A stretch of 64,000 bases of DNA, from NCBI GenBank assembly GCA_029215795.1, contig JARDYH010000001.1:357702154-357766153 (forward strand). Reading direction: 5' to 3'. Source of the stretch: Anniella stebbinsi. Its lineage: Eukaryota > Chordata > Lepidosauria > Squamata > Anniellidae. This document shows, piece after piece, positions 22,076-34,600 of the stretch. Under the pieces are notes generated by a model that searched no databases, was not told the origin of the DNA, and saw only the letters and a program-made list of their open reading frames with translations. Both the position numbers and the translations under genes were made by a program. Numbering within the stretch: position 1 is the stretch's first letter; every line of letters starts with the position of its first letter.

Positions 22076-22689
22076 TTTCCCCTTGTAAAGGAAATTTACC
22101 TGGGCATACCTCCAATGGTCACAGATTAATGCTTTTCTGAGTAACATGCATCGCGCTACACTGTTAATGGCACTTGTTCTTTAAGTAAAGCGTCTTTCGG
22201 ATTTGCGACCGTGTTCTCATTTTTATTGATTTTACTGTTTTCTCTTTTTCCCCCGATTTCGGTTTATGAGTATATCTGGCGTCCTACTTGCTTGCTTTTC
22301 CTTCCCTCCATTCCAATATTGGTTTACTGCTTCAGGCGGAAGGCCTCCGTTGGGCTGTCGAGGGATTCCCGTGTGGATTTTCCAGGTGTTTTTAAAAACA
22401 TAATTAACATAATTATGTAATGCTGTTTTACACAATTACCAAAATGTTTTTACATAATTAACTATTTTGCTGCCCAAGGTGAAAATATTTCTCGGCCCGC
22501 TCCGTCCACTTGCACCTTACATTGGAGGGGGGAGAGAAATCCTTGTCTCCTGCTGTATGATCTCTCCTATTGCTGCCCCTCTTTCCAGACAAACAAAAGT
22601 TAATAGAGGGAAGGCACTACAATGGGGGAGGAGGGAATGGGATTCCTCCTTCAGTCGTTCTCTCGATTGCATCCTTCCCCCCCCTCCGG

Positions 22690-22815
22690 TTTGAGCTTTC
22701 CCTAACTTGGCACCCTCCATATGTGGACTACAACTCCCACAATCCCCAGCTGGCTGGGGAATGCTGGGAGTTGTAGGACTTTTTTCTGTCTGAAGACGCA
22801 TAGGATTGGCCCTTA
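22690..22815. repeat. Palindromic repeat (CATAGGATTGCGCC type)
   Basis: The arms ACTACAACTCCCACAATCCC and GGGAATGCTGGGAGTTGTAG face each other. The right end is GACGCATAGGATTGGCCCTT. It is non-coding. Confidence 0.6.
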
Positions 22816-23845
22816 ATAAAAATTAATGAGAAAGTTAAATTCAGAAGCCACGTCCCTGCTTTCCCTAATTTTGGCCAAATCATAACCCCCCTGTAACCTC
22901 AAAACAAGAACCACTCCCTCCCTTTACTCTCCCTATAAATTCAAGCACCGAGGTTGCTGCCCCTGGAATTTTGCCATCCTTCCTAGTCACTTTTTCTACT
23001 TTCTGAATTGGTCAGAGCTGTACATCCAAAGAAAGGCAAAACCTGAAATCTGGTAATGCAAACCTCTCCACATGTGTGATTTAGAATCATTTCTCCTTCT
23101 GCTTTTTGATCAGACTGCAATCATAAACGTAACTATTCCTTTATCCTGTTTTATTGATTGCATCCGAACTGCTTCCCGGAGCCTTTTTGACTGAGAGCAG
23201 AATAAAAAAGTTCTAAATAAGTAATGCATGTTTATCCAAAAGTAAGTCCCACTGATTCCAACTGGACTCATTTCCATACTGAGTTCACGTAGGATTTTAG
23301 CTCCCTCATAGAGATCAATAGAACAATTCCGTAAAGATCAATAGAACAATTCCGTATAGATCAATAGAACAATTCCGGAATTAGTTATGCACTTTCTCTG
23401 CAGCTATTATTCCCTCCTAAGCCCCACCACCCTTGACATATCAAAGGCTTGTCTATCTATATTTCTGTTGTGGTTTCTTACTTTCCCTGCCTTGCATAAT
23501 TTGCTTATTTTTCATAGACCACGATCTTGGCAATGGCCGGCACGAAACCTGAACTTTAGGAGAGAAGTACATTTATGTGGTGGACTGGAAACCGCATGAC
23601 AATCACTGAATGACAAAACCGGCCTGGCTGGGAATCGAGCAACATAAGAACGTTTGAGGGCCCTACATCACGCTCATTCAAAGGGTACGATTTTTCTTCA
23701 GGAGAAATCATCTATATTTCTGGTTATTATAAAGTAAAAAAAAAATAACCAGAACAAATTCTCTGGATGAAAATAATAATAAAAATAGAGGCGGCTAGAA
23801 GTCCAGGGGCCATATCCAGTCCCCAAAACTTCCTATCTCGCATCT
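22816..23845. other. Intergenic stretch with a 23-bp x3 tandem repeat
   Basis: A unit beginning GATCAATAGAACAATTCC repeats three times with a 23-bp period (23,311-23,379). A fragment of the GGAGTAAGTCCC repeat lies just before it (about 23,230-23,300). No gene is supported. Confidence 0.6.
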
Positions 23846-23867
23846 CGCAAAAAAAAAAAAAAAAAAA

Positions 23868-23923
23868 CCTCGTGTATGCCGCCTTGGGTTCCTTGGAGGA
23901 GGAAAAAAGGCGGGCTATAAATG

Positions 23924-23956
<33 letters not shown>
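23868..23956 (+). mobile_element. Sauria SINE / Bov-B-type tail fragment
   Basis: The fragment GCCGCCTTGGGTTCCTTGGA, then AAAAAGGCGGGCTATAAATG, is the 3' part of the Sauria SINE family. It ends in a TA microsatellite (23,926-23,956) instead of the usual AAATA tail and is preceded by a 19-A run. The tRNA-derived head is missing. Confidence 0.65.
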
Positions 23957-23958
<2 letters not shown>

Positions 23959-24493
23959 TTTCCCTTCACATTGTGGATGCTTTCTCTTGCTCCATTTGGT
24001 GGTGAGACTATATAATGGTGGCTTAAAAATAGGCTTGCCGGAGCAAGGAAGTTCTTCCTTTCCTCCTGCGTTGCTTCATTCCCTACGGGCTGCAGACTCA
24101 CAGGGCTTGCACCGCTGCCAGGCAGCCTCACTACGGTCTTGAGGTATGGCTGGAATGCAGATAGTGGAGACCACGCCTCCCCTTCCCCGGGTTTCCTGTC
24201 TCCACCTTCCCCTCCACTAGGAAAGCGGCAGGGCGAGCTTCCTGCAAAGGCTTCCGCCTGGCGCTCCCTCGAGGTTTGACAGTGACATTCAGACGCGCTG
24301 AAGGACAATAGAAAAGTGATAACGTGAAATGCTCGGCGTAAATCGAAGCCTGCTTTTCAATTATTATTTGCGGGGCGTGGGGGAGAGAGCGCCTCAATAT
24401 GTGGTTTCCATCTCTATAGATTGTTAAAGGGACTTGCAAAAAATGGGAGGGGGGATTCAGTTCACACACAGATTTGAAAGGCGCTTCGTGTGT

Positions 24494-24495
24494 GT

Positions 24496-24533
<38 letters not shown>

Positions 24534-24553
24534 GTGTGTGTGTGTGTGTGTGT
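24494..24553. repeat. Compound CT/CA/TG microsatellite
   Basis: Runs of CT, then CA, then TG follow each other. The CA and TG blocks are mutually complementary and meet at ACACGTGTGT, so the tract can form a hairpin. Confidence 0.9.
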
Positions 24554-24790
24554 TTTCAGTGACAAACGCTCCATAGCTTTAAATGGCTGTTCTCCAAGCC
24601 AAAAAAAGTAAGGTTGCCCTGTCATAAGAAAAATTTCAAAATCCATACTGGTGTCAAACAATACACTATTATTAATAATGATACAATATAATATGGGTTT
24701 TAAATAGATGGGAGTCACCTAAGGTTGTTTTTAACATTCAGTGTGTTTTCTGTAGCTTTTATCTTGGCATGAAGAAATTTTATCTGGTCC

Positions 24791-24880
24791 TCCTTGTGGG
24801 ATTCCCGTGGGCATATTTTTGGCCACTTTAGGAATAGAATGCTGGACTACATACACCTTTGGTCTGATCCAGCATGGTTC
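24791..24880 (+). mobile_element. CR1 LINE 3' end fragment
   Basis: It contains TTGTGGGATTCCCGTGGGCA and the end motif TTTGGTCTGATCCAGCATGG. It matches the last about 90 bp of the CR1 copies at 14.7 and 26.7 kb. No coding part remains. Confidence 0.7.
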
Positions 24881-25111
24881 ATTTCTTTGTCTTCACCGAT
24901 TGAACTTCAGCCTGTCACACAGATGTTAGCCCCACAGGAGCTCTGCCACAAGCAAACTGGCTCAAAAAGTTATACATGCTTAGTAAAGTCAAACTTCATG
25001 GACTTTTATTCTGTTGTTTCATATCTTATGTACTACTTTTACTGACCAAAGAGCAGAGGGGTGTTTTGCCTTGGCTGTCTCTAATGAAATATCTTGTTTG
25101 CCTGTAATAAC

Positions 25112-25411
25112 TATGAAAAGGAGGGCAGGGCTCATGTAACTTTAACAATTGTATAGAAAAGGGAATTTCAGCCAGTGTCATTTGTATGCAATTAGTTCCT
25201 GGTGAAATTCCCTCTTCATCACAACAGTTAAAGTTGCAGGGGCCCTGCCTTCTTTTGTATATGGTCACTTTAGTATAGTGCCTGCAACTTTAACAGCTAT
25301 GCTGAAGAGGCAATTTCACCAGGTACTAATTGCATGCCGGCTGAAATTCCCTTTTCTCTACAACTGTTAAAGTTACATGAGCCCTGTCCTCCTTTTCATA
25401 TGGTCACCCTA
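25112..25411. mobile_element. Foldback hAT-type MITE, copy 4 (TSD GTAATAAC, left end lost)
   Basis: GTAATAAC flanks the element at 25,104-25,111 and 25,412-25,419. The right end is the expected GGTCACCCTA. The left begins directly at TATGAAAAGG, so about 11 bp of the left terminus (TAGGGTGACCA) are absent although the duplication abuts perfectly. The arms and loop match copy 1. Confidence 0.85.
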
Positions 25412-25859
25412 GTAATAACAAAACAGTAGTCCAGCAGCATGAGAATCACATGGTTTGTGCAAACAAAAGGTCAGGATCTACAGAGGGTTGTTCTGGTTGT
25501 AGATAGCAACTTTTTTGTATGCTAGGCATCCTTTTGCCAGTTTTCCTTAAAGGTGCAAACAGTTCCATATCCATTAGAGCTTTCTGCTTTGTTCAGCCAG
25601 TTAGGGCCTACTTGGATTCCCTGGAGCCCCAGTCCAGGTATAGCAAAGAATACTTAGATTCAAAGTAAATGTGCTATGCATTCACATGTATCATTGCCAT
25701 GGTTTGCTTCCCCACCCTCCCCTTTATCCAAAGGCAGCTTCAGAGGGTTACACATTTTCAGATAGAACAACTAGAAGAGGTTGAAAAGGGATTGATTGTA
25801 GTTCAGTGGTAGAGCACAAGGCTGGGAAAGACTCTTTTCTGAAACACAGTAGAAAGTAG

Positions 25860-26105
25860 ATCTCCAGATGTGTTGGACTTCAACTCCCAGTATTCCTGAC
25901 CATTGATCCTGCTTGAAGGAGCTTCTGGGAGTTGGAAGTCCAAAACATCTGGAGATCTTCCTTTTGCCCATCCTGTGTAGACCATGTGGGTAGGCAACCT
26001 GGTGCCCTCCCGATGTTTTGGACTACAACTCCCAGAAGCTCCAGCCAGTGGTCAATGGTTAGATATTATGGGAGTTGTAGACCAGAACATTTGGAAGGCA
26101 GTAGG
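25860..26105. repeat. Two palindromic repeats (TTTTGGACTACAACTCCCAG type)
   Basis: The first (about 25,860-25,960) pairs CTCCAGATGTGTTGGACTTC with GAAGTCCAAAACATCTGGAG. The second (about 25,985-26,105) pairs GATGTTTTGGACTACAACTC with the degraded GAGTTGTAGACCAGAACATT. They are not coding. Further copies lie at about 31,720-31,818, 32,768-32,900 and 49,927-50,040. Confidence 0.65.
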
Positions 26106-26660
26106 CTCTACGCATGGCAATATTGAGGTAGTTTGACCTTGGTCTGGCTTGGAATAAGGCAGCTTCCTACCTTCCCCATAGCTGTTTTTCTGCTGAAAAT
26201 TGCCCCATACACTGTTTCCCTTCCCAAAAGAGGAAAATACACTGTATGATATGGTATATCATTATTCAAAGGAAACATGCCAACAATTTCCCTAGGCACA
26301 CCTAAGCCCTTGGGAGCACCTAAAGTAGTAATTTGGATCTGATCCAACATGTTACGTACACCAAAACAAAAATAGTTAGTAAAATATGTTCCTATTCCGG
26401 GACACCTAGAATCCTTTCTCAGGAAAGAATAAGCTACCAGGACACTTGAGAGAAATTCAGATTTACAAAAAATGAAAATATAACATCAGGCACAAGGGGG
26501 AATGGAAGTATATTACTCATCCATGCCTTAAAATTGCCTTCCCCTACTTGACACTCTCTAGATGTGTTAGACTGAGCTTCAAGGGGACTTACTCCCAGGC
26601 AAATGTGTATAGGATTGCAGCGCCAAAGAAGTAGTCAGATGAACATACATGCAATATGAT
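26106..26660. other. Intergenic stretch, a palindromic repeat fragment only
   Basis: A GGAGTAA-type fragment (GGGACTTACTCCCAGGCAAA) lies near 26,583-26,625. Nothing else could be supported. Confidence 0.4.
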
Positions 26661-26664
26661 ACAT

Positions 26665-27315
26665 GTACATCTATGGTGCGACCACACTTTCAATACTGTG
26701 TATTGTTCTGGTCACACCTTAAAAAAAAGAAATTGTAGTTCAGGAAAAGGGCAGAAAAGGGCAACTAAAATGATCAAAGGGCTGGTTGGAGCAGCTCCCC
26801 TATGAGGGAAGGTTACAACAGCTGGGATTATTTAATCTGAAAAAAGGAGGGTAATGGGAGACATGCTAGAGGTGTAAAAAATTATGCATGGTGTGGAGAA
26901 TGTGGATAAGGAGACATTTTTCTCCCTCTCCCATAATACTAGAACTCAATGGGGTTCATCCCATGAAGCTGTTTGGTGGGAGATTTAGGACAGCTAAAAA
27001 GAAGTACTTCTTCACACAGCACACAGTTAAAGTATGGCATTCACTACCACAAGATGTAGTGATGGCCACCAATTTGGATGGCTTTAAAAGGGCATTAGAC
27101 AAATTACTGGAGAAGGCTATCAATGGCTACTAGTCCTGATGGTTTTATGCTACTCAGAATGCCCACCTACATCAGTTGCTGGGGAACATGGGCAGGAGGG
27201 TGCTGTTCCACTCATATCCTACTTGTGGGTTTCCCATGGGTAGCTGGTTGGCCGTTTTGTGAACAGAGTGCTGGGCTAGATGGACCCTTGGTCTGATCCA
27301 GCGTGGCTCGTCTTA
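26665..27315 (+). mobile_element. CR1 LINE 3' fragment with ORF2 C-terminus
   Basis: The frame reads GVHPMKLFGGRFRTAKKKYF, then HTVKVWHSLPQDVVMATNLD and KAINGY before the stop near 27,133. This is the canonical CR1 ORF2 C-terminus. Upstream codons for the HLKK...RAT.MIKG region are present but frameshifted. The 3' end motif GGTCTGATCCAGCGTGGCTC closes the copy at about 27,310. It is 5'-truncated and dead. Confidence 0.9.
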
Positions 27316-27319
27316 TATA

Positions 27320-27795
27320 ATAAATGTACAACACAGTGATATAAAAGTAAAAAAAGGTGAAGTGAATGGGACAATCAGTATTTGATTCAAAGATTAGTAC
27401 CTATGTCATTTGCATTACAAATGCTGGAAGGATTCACCACTTTTGGGGAAAATATGTTCTGTATGTGTGTACATACATCTGTATTCACTCTTTCTCACCC
27501 ACTGAAGTCAGCAGTGGGAAGGCTCTGTTTCTTACAATCCTCCTTAAAAGGTGTGCCAATGGTTGAATGTTCCAGAACTACCTCTTGAGTAAATCCAAAA
27601 GAATGGAGAGCATTTACAGGTATCACTGTAGTTCCTGTTGGTGACATGCATGTCATACTTTCTGTGGCACAGGTAGAAAGCAGAGAGCTGAGCAAGGTAT
27701 CTGTTAAGGTGAGGAATGAGTGACTCACTATATGGATGACTACAAAAGGCAGGGACAGAGCTGTTTCCTTATGTGATGGGCCTTCCTGGATAGCA
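27320..27795. other. Intergenic stretch, nothing recognised
   Basis: Overlapping frames on both strands near 27.4-27.7 kb lack homology signals or splice logic. Confidence 0.4.
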
Positions 27796-27799
27796 ATAC

Positions 27800-28560
27800 A
27801 GAAAATGTTCTTATTCCAATTAGGCTAATTCGCTTAGGGCAATTTGCATCAGAAAATTTGCTGATACCCTAGAGTGATAGAATTTAGCATGTTTATTTTA
27901 CTTGTATTTAGTAAATAAAACTAAAAAAGAGTACCCTATATTAATTTCTTGTCCCAACGTATCACAAGTATTTGACATGGGATATTTAAGGGAGGGAGTG
28001 AAATTAAAGCAAACTTAATGTGATTTAAGGTGCAATCCTAGCATGTTTAGACAGAAAAAGTCCCATAACCCCCTAACATGCCCCAGCCAGCCATTGTAGG
28101 ACTATTTTCCAGTCTAAACATGCAAAGGATGAGGCCCTTAAATGTTATATTATGTAGCCAACTCATTAGAATACTTCTTACGTTTAAATTTAAGAAAATA
28201 ACATATGTACTGAGAACTGTTGACACACTAATGAATTTTAGCATCCCCAAGAACTGTGCATGATATTCTGACAACCACTCATCTATTTCAAAAGTTTTAC
28301 TCTTTTCCACTGAGGTTGTGGGTGCACCTTCAGTTTCACTTTATTAGTTCTGTTTCACACTGAGACAGATACATGTTTCAATGACATAGATGTATTCTGA
28401 CACATACTACTGGGGATAACAATCTGAAAAACATTAATCACAACTTTGAAATGCAAATATTGGATTTGCAACTGGCAGCCATTCATCGTTACTAATGAAC
28501 TTGTGAAATAGGAAATGTTCGACCCCATGTTGTTGAAGAAACTGCATTGTCTAGCAGGTC
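27800..28560 (+). repeat. Diverged duplicate segment B (partner at 7.88-9.1 kb)
   Basis: This segment is collinear with segment A, sharing TTGTATTTAGTAAATAAAAC, CTGTTGACACACTAATGAAT and GCACCTTCAGTTTCAC. A CATAGGATT-type palindromic repeat (28,030-28,137) is inserted here and not in A. The hAT element of A is absent here, leaving an intact pre-insertion site near 28,340. Confidence 0.65.
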
Positions 28561-28564
28561 ACCT

Positions 28565-30400
28565 AGGCTCTGTAGGGCTGATATTTAGGGCTTCCTTATT
28601 TTCATAAGGAAGCAGTGACGAACTGGGTCTCCCTGCCTGGCTGCTCAAGGCATTCATCTTGAGGACAGGAACTGAGTGACTCCTTTCCACTGCTACTTGC
28701 AGACTTCCTATCAAGCATGAGAGGAAGAGAGAGCACACACAAAAGCTCCCAAAAAAGAGAGGTCCTCAGCCATAGTGCAGTAGGGCTAAACCTTGGGACC
28801 AAAGCTCCTGCCGCTGCCGCCAAGTGACCATCCAGAGAGCAGCCGATGCTACTTCTGCAGTCCTGCTGCTGCTGTGATATGAGTGCAAAAAGGCAAAACT
28901 ACAAATGCGAAGATTTTAAAAAACAAAACAGTGTTCATTGTTGTCCTAACATATTAGGAATGTAGAAGTTTTAAAGCATAGAATGACAGTTGAAAGGGGA
29001 AGGAGTAAATAATATGTATGGCCATCTGAAGCACTTCCTTAGCCTGCACCACTGGCAACAGCTGTATATTGTTCCTGGCATTTGCAGGTCTCTTGTGTCC
29101 TCCTGGGAAGGACACAATCTAGGTGCAAACATAAAATACCTAGATGCAACTATGAAATACTTCTTTCTCCTTCTCCCAAAAATTATCTTATAAGCCAGTG
29201 CACTAGCTACAATTCTCTTTTATAATTACTGCTCTACTTTCAGCTTGCTGGAGTCACTGGCAGTGAAACATAATTCCTATGGATAAGGTAGCTGTGTGCA
29301 TAATCCTGCGCATATGATTTTGAGAACATGCACGTAGAACAAAGGAAAGGCCTATGGTAGATCTGGAGACTTGTAACATACTTAGCCTGGTGGGGAAATG
29401 CTGAACATGTGCAGTAGGTGATCCCTGTAAAAGGGATATAAGTGGTTGTTACATAAAACACTTTTTTTTTGCTTTGTTCCCTCCCTTATATAAGAGGTCA
29501 TTGGGGTAAAAAGACACAGCATCACAACCCAAAAAGTAAATGGGGGGGGGGGGGGGAGAATGCCAACACTGAAAACTGCAAGCGGAATGCAAAAGTATTA
29601 CTTTCATTAAAGGTAATTGGCATAGTCTCATTGATTTTAAAAAGGAGGCAAAATTTCAGGGCTAGGCTGCAAGCCAAAAACGCTGTTGCAACTGAAAATT
29701 ATTTTCCAAAATAAGCCTGACGGAGTAAGAACCATAGAAAAAAGTCCTCGCTCAACATAAATCCCAGCAGGTGGACTTAATTCAAACTGACTAATCCCTC
29801 TTTAAAACAGATGAATTGATCAGCTCAATACGTAAAGTAATTGGGCTCTATCCAGAGGAGGACTCTGTACGCGTTGCACCCCCCCCCCCCATAGGAAACC
29901 ATTTACCTCTGCATTGACACAGAAGTGAGCACAACGTACAACATGTTCTGCATGCAGAACTGGAGCTGGAAATCAGCATTGCAGTTCCGTGCAAGATTCT
30001 TTTACGTGCAGTAAGAATGGATCCTGGACAGGGAAGAACAGTGGATCTGTCTCTACTACTTTTTACATGTCTTCATTCTTTTGCTTTCAATTACCTAGCT
30101 ACTCTTTTGACACCCCACACCGTTTCTTAGTCCATTAGTTCCTCTGCTGTGCTTCCCTACGAAACCAAAACTTTCCCATCTGTGTCCAACTGCATCTTTT
30201 CTCCCTTGCTACTCCCTGCCATATGCATTTGACATTTTCTATGACTGGATTTAAATGCTTGTTTAAAAATGAATCTCTCCACTTTAGGAGACCCACCTTA
30301 CCCCTCCTCTCCCTTTTTCCTGGGTGCCTGGTGTCTTAATTCAAGGTTCTAATTTAGCTTTCTCTCTATTATGCTTACTGTACTGAGTGTAGGGCAGGGC
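28565..30400. other. Intergenic stretch with homopolymer tracts
   Basis: Poly-G (29,542-29,556) and poly-C (29,880-29,890) tracts occur. A GCTGCTGC-type trinucleotide patch near 28,805-28,875 opens a minus-strand frame that lacks homology. No gene is supported. Confidence 0.4.
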
Positions 30401-30401
30401 T

Positions 30402-31629
30402 GGCCCAAAACATTTTGCTACCTGCGATTAAAAATAAGATGACACCCCATTCCATGTAAAAAAGCCAACTGACTGACAATTGAATCTTACTGGGGATGAA
30501 AAAATATCCTCCACTACAACTGAAGGCAGCAGGCTAACTTAGAGGGCATCCCATGTTGCATACAGCTCTCCAACATCTTGTTGCCGCTTCACTCTGCCTA
30601 ATGGTAGGGTCGGTCCTGGTATAGGGGATTTTTCCAGTCATGTGAGGGATGTTGCCCCAAGGTGGGGTCTAGGAGGAAGTGCAGCCCCCAACTCCCAGAA
30701 GCTGCCCACCCCGCAATAGGATGCAAATCACCAAAAACCAAAGATAGTTTTCTAGATGCAATTATTTAGGTTTGGTCACTGTCTGGATGGGATACTACCT
30801 GGGTACCCCATATGCACAATGTGAGTTCTATGATGGAAGATACATTATATATTTTTAAATAAGTATTACAAAATGCTGAACGTCTCTCATGGTTTCTTCT
30901 TCCAAAGGAAGTCAAACCCAGGTAAGTGATGCCCCTATAACTTATTGCCACTGGGAGAAATCTGGAATATATAATGTAATGCTCCGAAGATAAATACAAT
31001 CCAGACTCAATCTCTGGCCCAAAACATTTTGCTACCTGCGATTAAAAATAAGATGACACCCCATTCCATGTAAAAAAGCCAACTGACTGACAATTGAATC
31101 TTACTGGGGATGAAAAAATATCCTCCACTACAACTGAAGGCAGCAGGCTAACTTAGAGGGCATCCCATGTTGCATACAGCTCTCCAACATCTTGTTGCCG
31201 CTTCACTCTGCCTAATGGTAGGGTCGGTCCTGGTATAGGGGATTTTTCCAGTCATGTGAGGGATGTTGCCCCAAGGTGGGGTCTAGGAGGAAGTGCAGCC
31301 CCCAACTCCCAGAAGCTGCCCACCCCGCAATAGGATGCAAATCACCAAAAACCAAAGATAGTTTTCTAGATGCAATTATTTAGGTTTGGTCACTGTCTGG
31401 ATGGGATACTACCTGGGTACCCCATATGCACAATGTGAGTTCTATGATGGAAGATACATTATATATTTTTAAATAAGTATTACAAAATGCTGAACGTCTC
31501 TCATGGTTTCTTCTTCCAAAGGAAGTCAAACCCAGGTAAGTGATGCCCCTATAACTTATTGCCACTGGGAGAAATCTGGAATATATAATGTAATGCTCCG
31601 AAGATAAATACAATCCAGACTCAATCTCT
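30402..31629 (+). repeat. Exact 614-bp tandem duplication
   Basis: Unit 1 is 30,402-31,015 and unit 2 is 31,016-31,629. Both begin GGCCCAAAACATTTTGCTAC and end AATCTCT. Read side by side I found no difference. The junction is at CTCTGG, a short motif also present at both outer edges (CTGG at 30,400 and TCTCTGG at 31,625). A 77-codon minus-strand frame therefore appears twice; its repetition is due to the duplication and is not evidence of coding. Confidence 0.9.
30774..30815 (+). repeat. 5S rRNA-like fragment (second copy at 31,388-31,429)
   Basis: TCTGGATGGGATACTACCTG followed by GGTACC resembles the 3' half of 5S rRNA (TGGATGGGAGACCGCCTGGG). The 5' half and the internal promoter are not visible. 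It could be a 5S-derived SINE or pseudogene remnant, or chance similarity. Confidence 0.3.
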
Positions 31630-34600
31630 GGTGTCTTCATTTCACAGATTTTAGGAAGGACAGGGGAAGACTTCTTTCCGAGGTTGTAAGAGACCCTCTC
31701 TTCCTCAAAATAGGCAACTTATTTTGGCCTGTAACTCCAATCAACCCTAGCCACCATTACCAATGGTGAGGGATTATGGGAAGTGTAAGCCAGAATGTCT
31801 GGAGGGCCACACACTGCCCGCCACTGGATGAAGTAGTAGTTTGATCCAACGGAAGGTCGCAAGCTGTAATTGTCAGCACCTGGTGCACAGAGAAAACAAT
31901 GTAATCAAAAGTGGTATATGGACCCTCTTTCCATAAACGTTTGTCCGTTTTCTATTTTTATCTCTTTTATGCCCTAAAAGTACAACTGCTTAGCTTATGT
32001 TCAAGGAGGATATAACTGGTTAGCCTAAGAAACATGTAATTTAGAAAGCACCACTTGACTTCAATTTAGCTAAACTCCTCCTGCTGGATTATACAGTAGG
32101 ATTGGACTGATTGGAAGCCTGCTAAAGAGATTGTGTGCAATTCCATTTTATTTAAATCAATGGGATGGGAAATACAGTCTTCTACCTGACCGATTCTAGT
32201 GTGTAAAAAAACCCTACTTTATATCTCTAAAGTGTAGTTCAACAAAAAAAAAGTTTGAGGGTGGGAAATAATTACTCTTCAAAATCATAACGTGTACTGT
32301 TGTGAAATACAAGTTCTAGCAGAAAGCACTTGAAAACTTTACAAATTACTCAAGACATAGGACTACTATATCCCAAGTTACCATGACTATATATGAAGAT
32401 GGAAACTGCTTTAAATCAAGTTAAATCATTGGCTCATTAGCCCAGCATTATCCACCCTGAGCAATAACAGTTCTCAAATAAACAGAGGTCTTTCTTTCCC
32501 ATTTGGGCCAAAACATTAATTCAGGACTTCATACATGCAAAATGCATGCTCTGCCACTGATGTCAGGACCCTCACTGGAGTACCAGCAGCATGAACAGTA
32601 CAACGTGTCTAATAAATAGTTTGGTAAACAATAACTCACATAATGCAGTTTTTCCATCTTTGAATTATTTCCCCCAACATTTAATTATTAAATACAAACT
32701 CAACCCCCCCCCCCACTGCTTTCTAATGCTGTGTTTTTTGAAATAATTTTATACCTAGCTTTTCCTAGGCATGGAGAATATGTGACCCTCCAACTATTGT
32801 TGGACTACAACTCCCATCATCCCTCACCATTGAGAGCTAGAGTGTCATGACAAGAATTACAATCTGACATATCTGGAGTGCTGCATGTTCCCTCCCTGGT
32901 ATAAAAGCAGCAGCCAGCATAAAATTGCACTTCAAATGGAGTTGTAAAATGATGTATCAACAGAAACCTAAAAGGAAGGTGCATGATTGCCCTTCTTCTA
33001 AAAGCTAATTGCAGATTCTTGGGGCAATAGCTATAGAAGATTTGTTCCCCTCTAGATGAGGGGAACTGAAATGGCCCTTTCATGTTCTCAGTAGGTGAAG
33101 AATATATTAGCAGTATCTGAGATATGTAGGTCCCAGGGTTTTAGACACTAAAGCCAACATCATGAAATCAAAACTGATCATAGAATTAGTTGTACATGTT
33201 CTTCTCTCAACACCAGGAAGACCCTTAAATTTCTAGATGGTTTTCGAGGACAGCTCTGCAAAGCATGTTATAGCAGTCTGTCATCAAGGTTACAATAATA
33301 TAATCGGTGGTAAGATTCCTGCTCTCCAGGAGGAACAGTTACCATGTCAGATGCAATTGGTAAAAGTAGCTCCTAGTTACAGCAACCACCTGTTTATTCA
33401 AAGGCAGCACTGGATCAAGCACCCGACCAAGTAATTGCTCATTTATCAATAACATGCAAGCCAAAACCCAAGAGTACTGCCTCCATCTCATCTGGATTTA
33501 GCTTATGCCTACTATCTTGGATTCATTTAACTATGGGTTTGGTCTATAGTCCAGCACTGTTTGGTCACAGAAACATAGCAATGGGTGCCCTTATATGTAT
33601 TAAACAATATTGATGAGAAAACTGAACCCCATGAAACCCCCCCTCGCATACCAGCTGCCATGTGGCAGAATAATTATCCCTGAAAGCATGCAGGGGTTAA
33701 TACACTGTACAGACTAGGGGGTCCATCAGTGCTCATTAGACAGTCTTTTCACAATCTGTTGACATAATGGATTTACATCCTGAGATGTGCAGGAATTTAC
33801 ATCTGAATAAGAAATACTTAATAGCAGTACAAAATGCTTCCAGTAGCTTAAGGCAGGAAATTAAGTCTACCTTATCCAGTTGACTCTATGGGAGAAGGGA
33901 ACTCAGCAGATTGAAATACTCCAGGACAGAACCAACCCACTACATTTTAACAAAATGCTTGAAGATCTGAAGGTTTAATTTTTCCCCATTTAATACAAAA
34001 GGCAGAAATCTGCAGTGACTCAGCATCTTCAACAACCAGAGCAGAAGTAGTTCAAGTGCTAAATGGGGGGGGGGGGGGGAGAGAGAGAGAGAGAGAGAGA
34101 GTAATCGCTAAGCGAATCAACATAATTCCCTTTCTTGCACTGTAATTATGCAATGCTTGAACCCGAGCTTTGTTAAATGTGGGTGTGTTGTTTTTGCATT
34201 TATATGAAACTGGTACCATTAAAATGGATGCAAACGGGTGAAGGTAAAATCTGTTTGAGACGCCAAACATGTGCAATAGCTTTATTGCTCATGAAGACCA
34301 CATGGAATGATTAATAGAACAGAAAACTATATTTTCTACCATCTTGCCATTCATCAACATTTATCAAGCTGGATTATTTTGTTCCAGGGATCAACAGGCA
34401 TCTGTTCCTGAGAAAATGTTCTCACAGAATGATAGCAAGCTTTGGGTTGGCTGGGAGGCTCAAATGTCACTAGGCTGTTACACTACCTTAAGCCAGTAAC
34501 TCTCAAATAAGTGTGAATCAGGAGCTAATGGACAGCAGCAACTGTTAAAGTAAAAAAGGCTTCAGTAGTATCACTTCTGGGATGGGTCAAATGTGAAATC

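Noticed and set aside
23727..24718. Two overlapping minus-strand open frames of about 190 codons
   Set aside because: They run through TA, CA/TG and poly-A tracts and a SINE tail, produce low-complexity peptides (IYIYIY, HTHTHT) and show no domain motif.
30766..31640. The same minus-strand frame of about 77 residues seen twice
   Set aside because: The repetition is explained by the 614-bp tandem duplication; no homology or splice structure supports coding.
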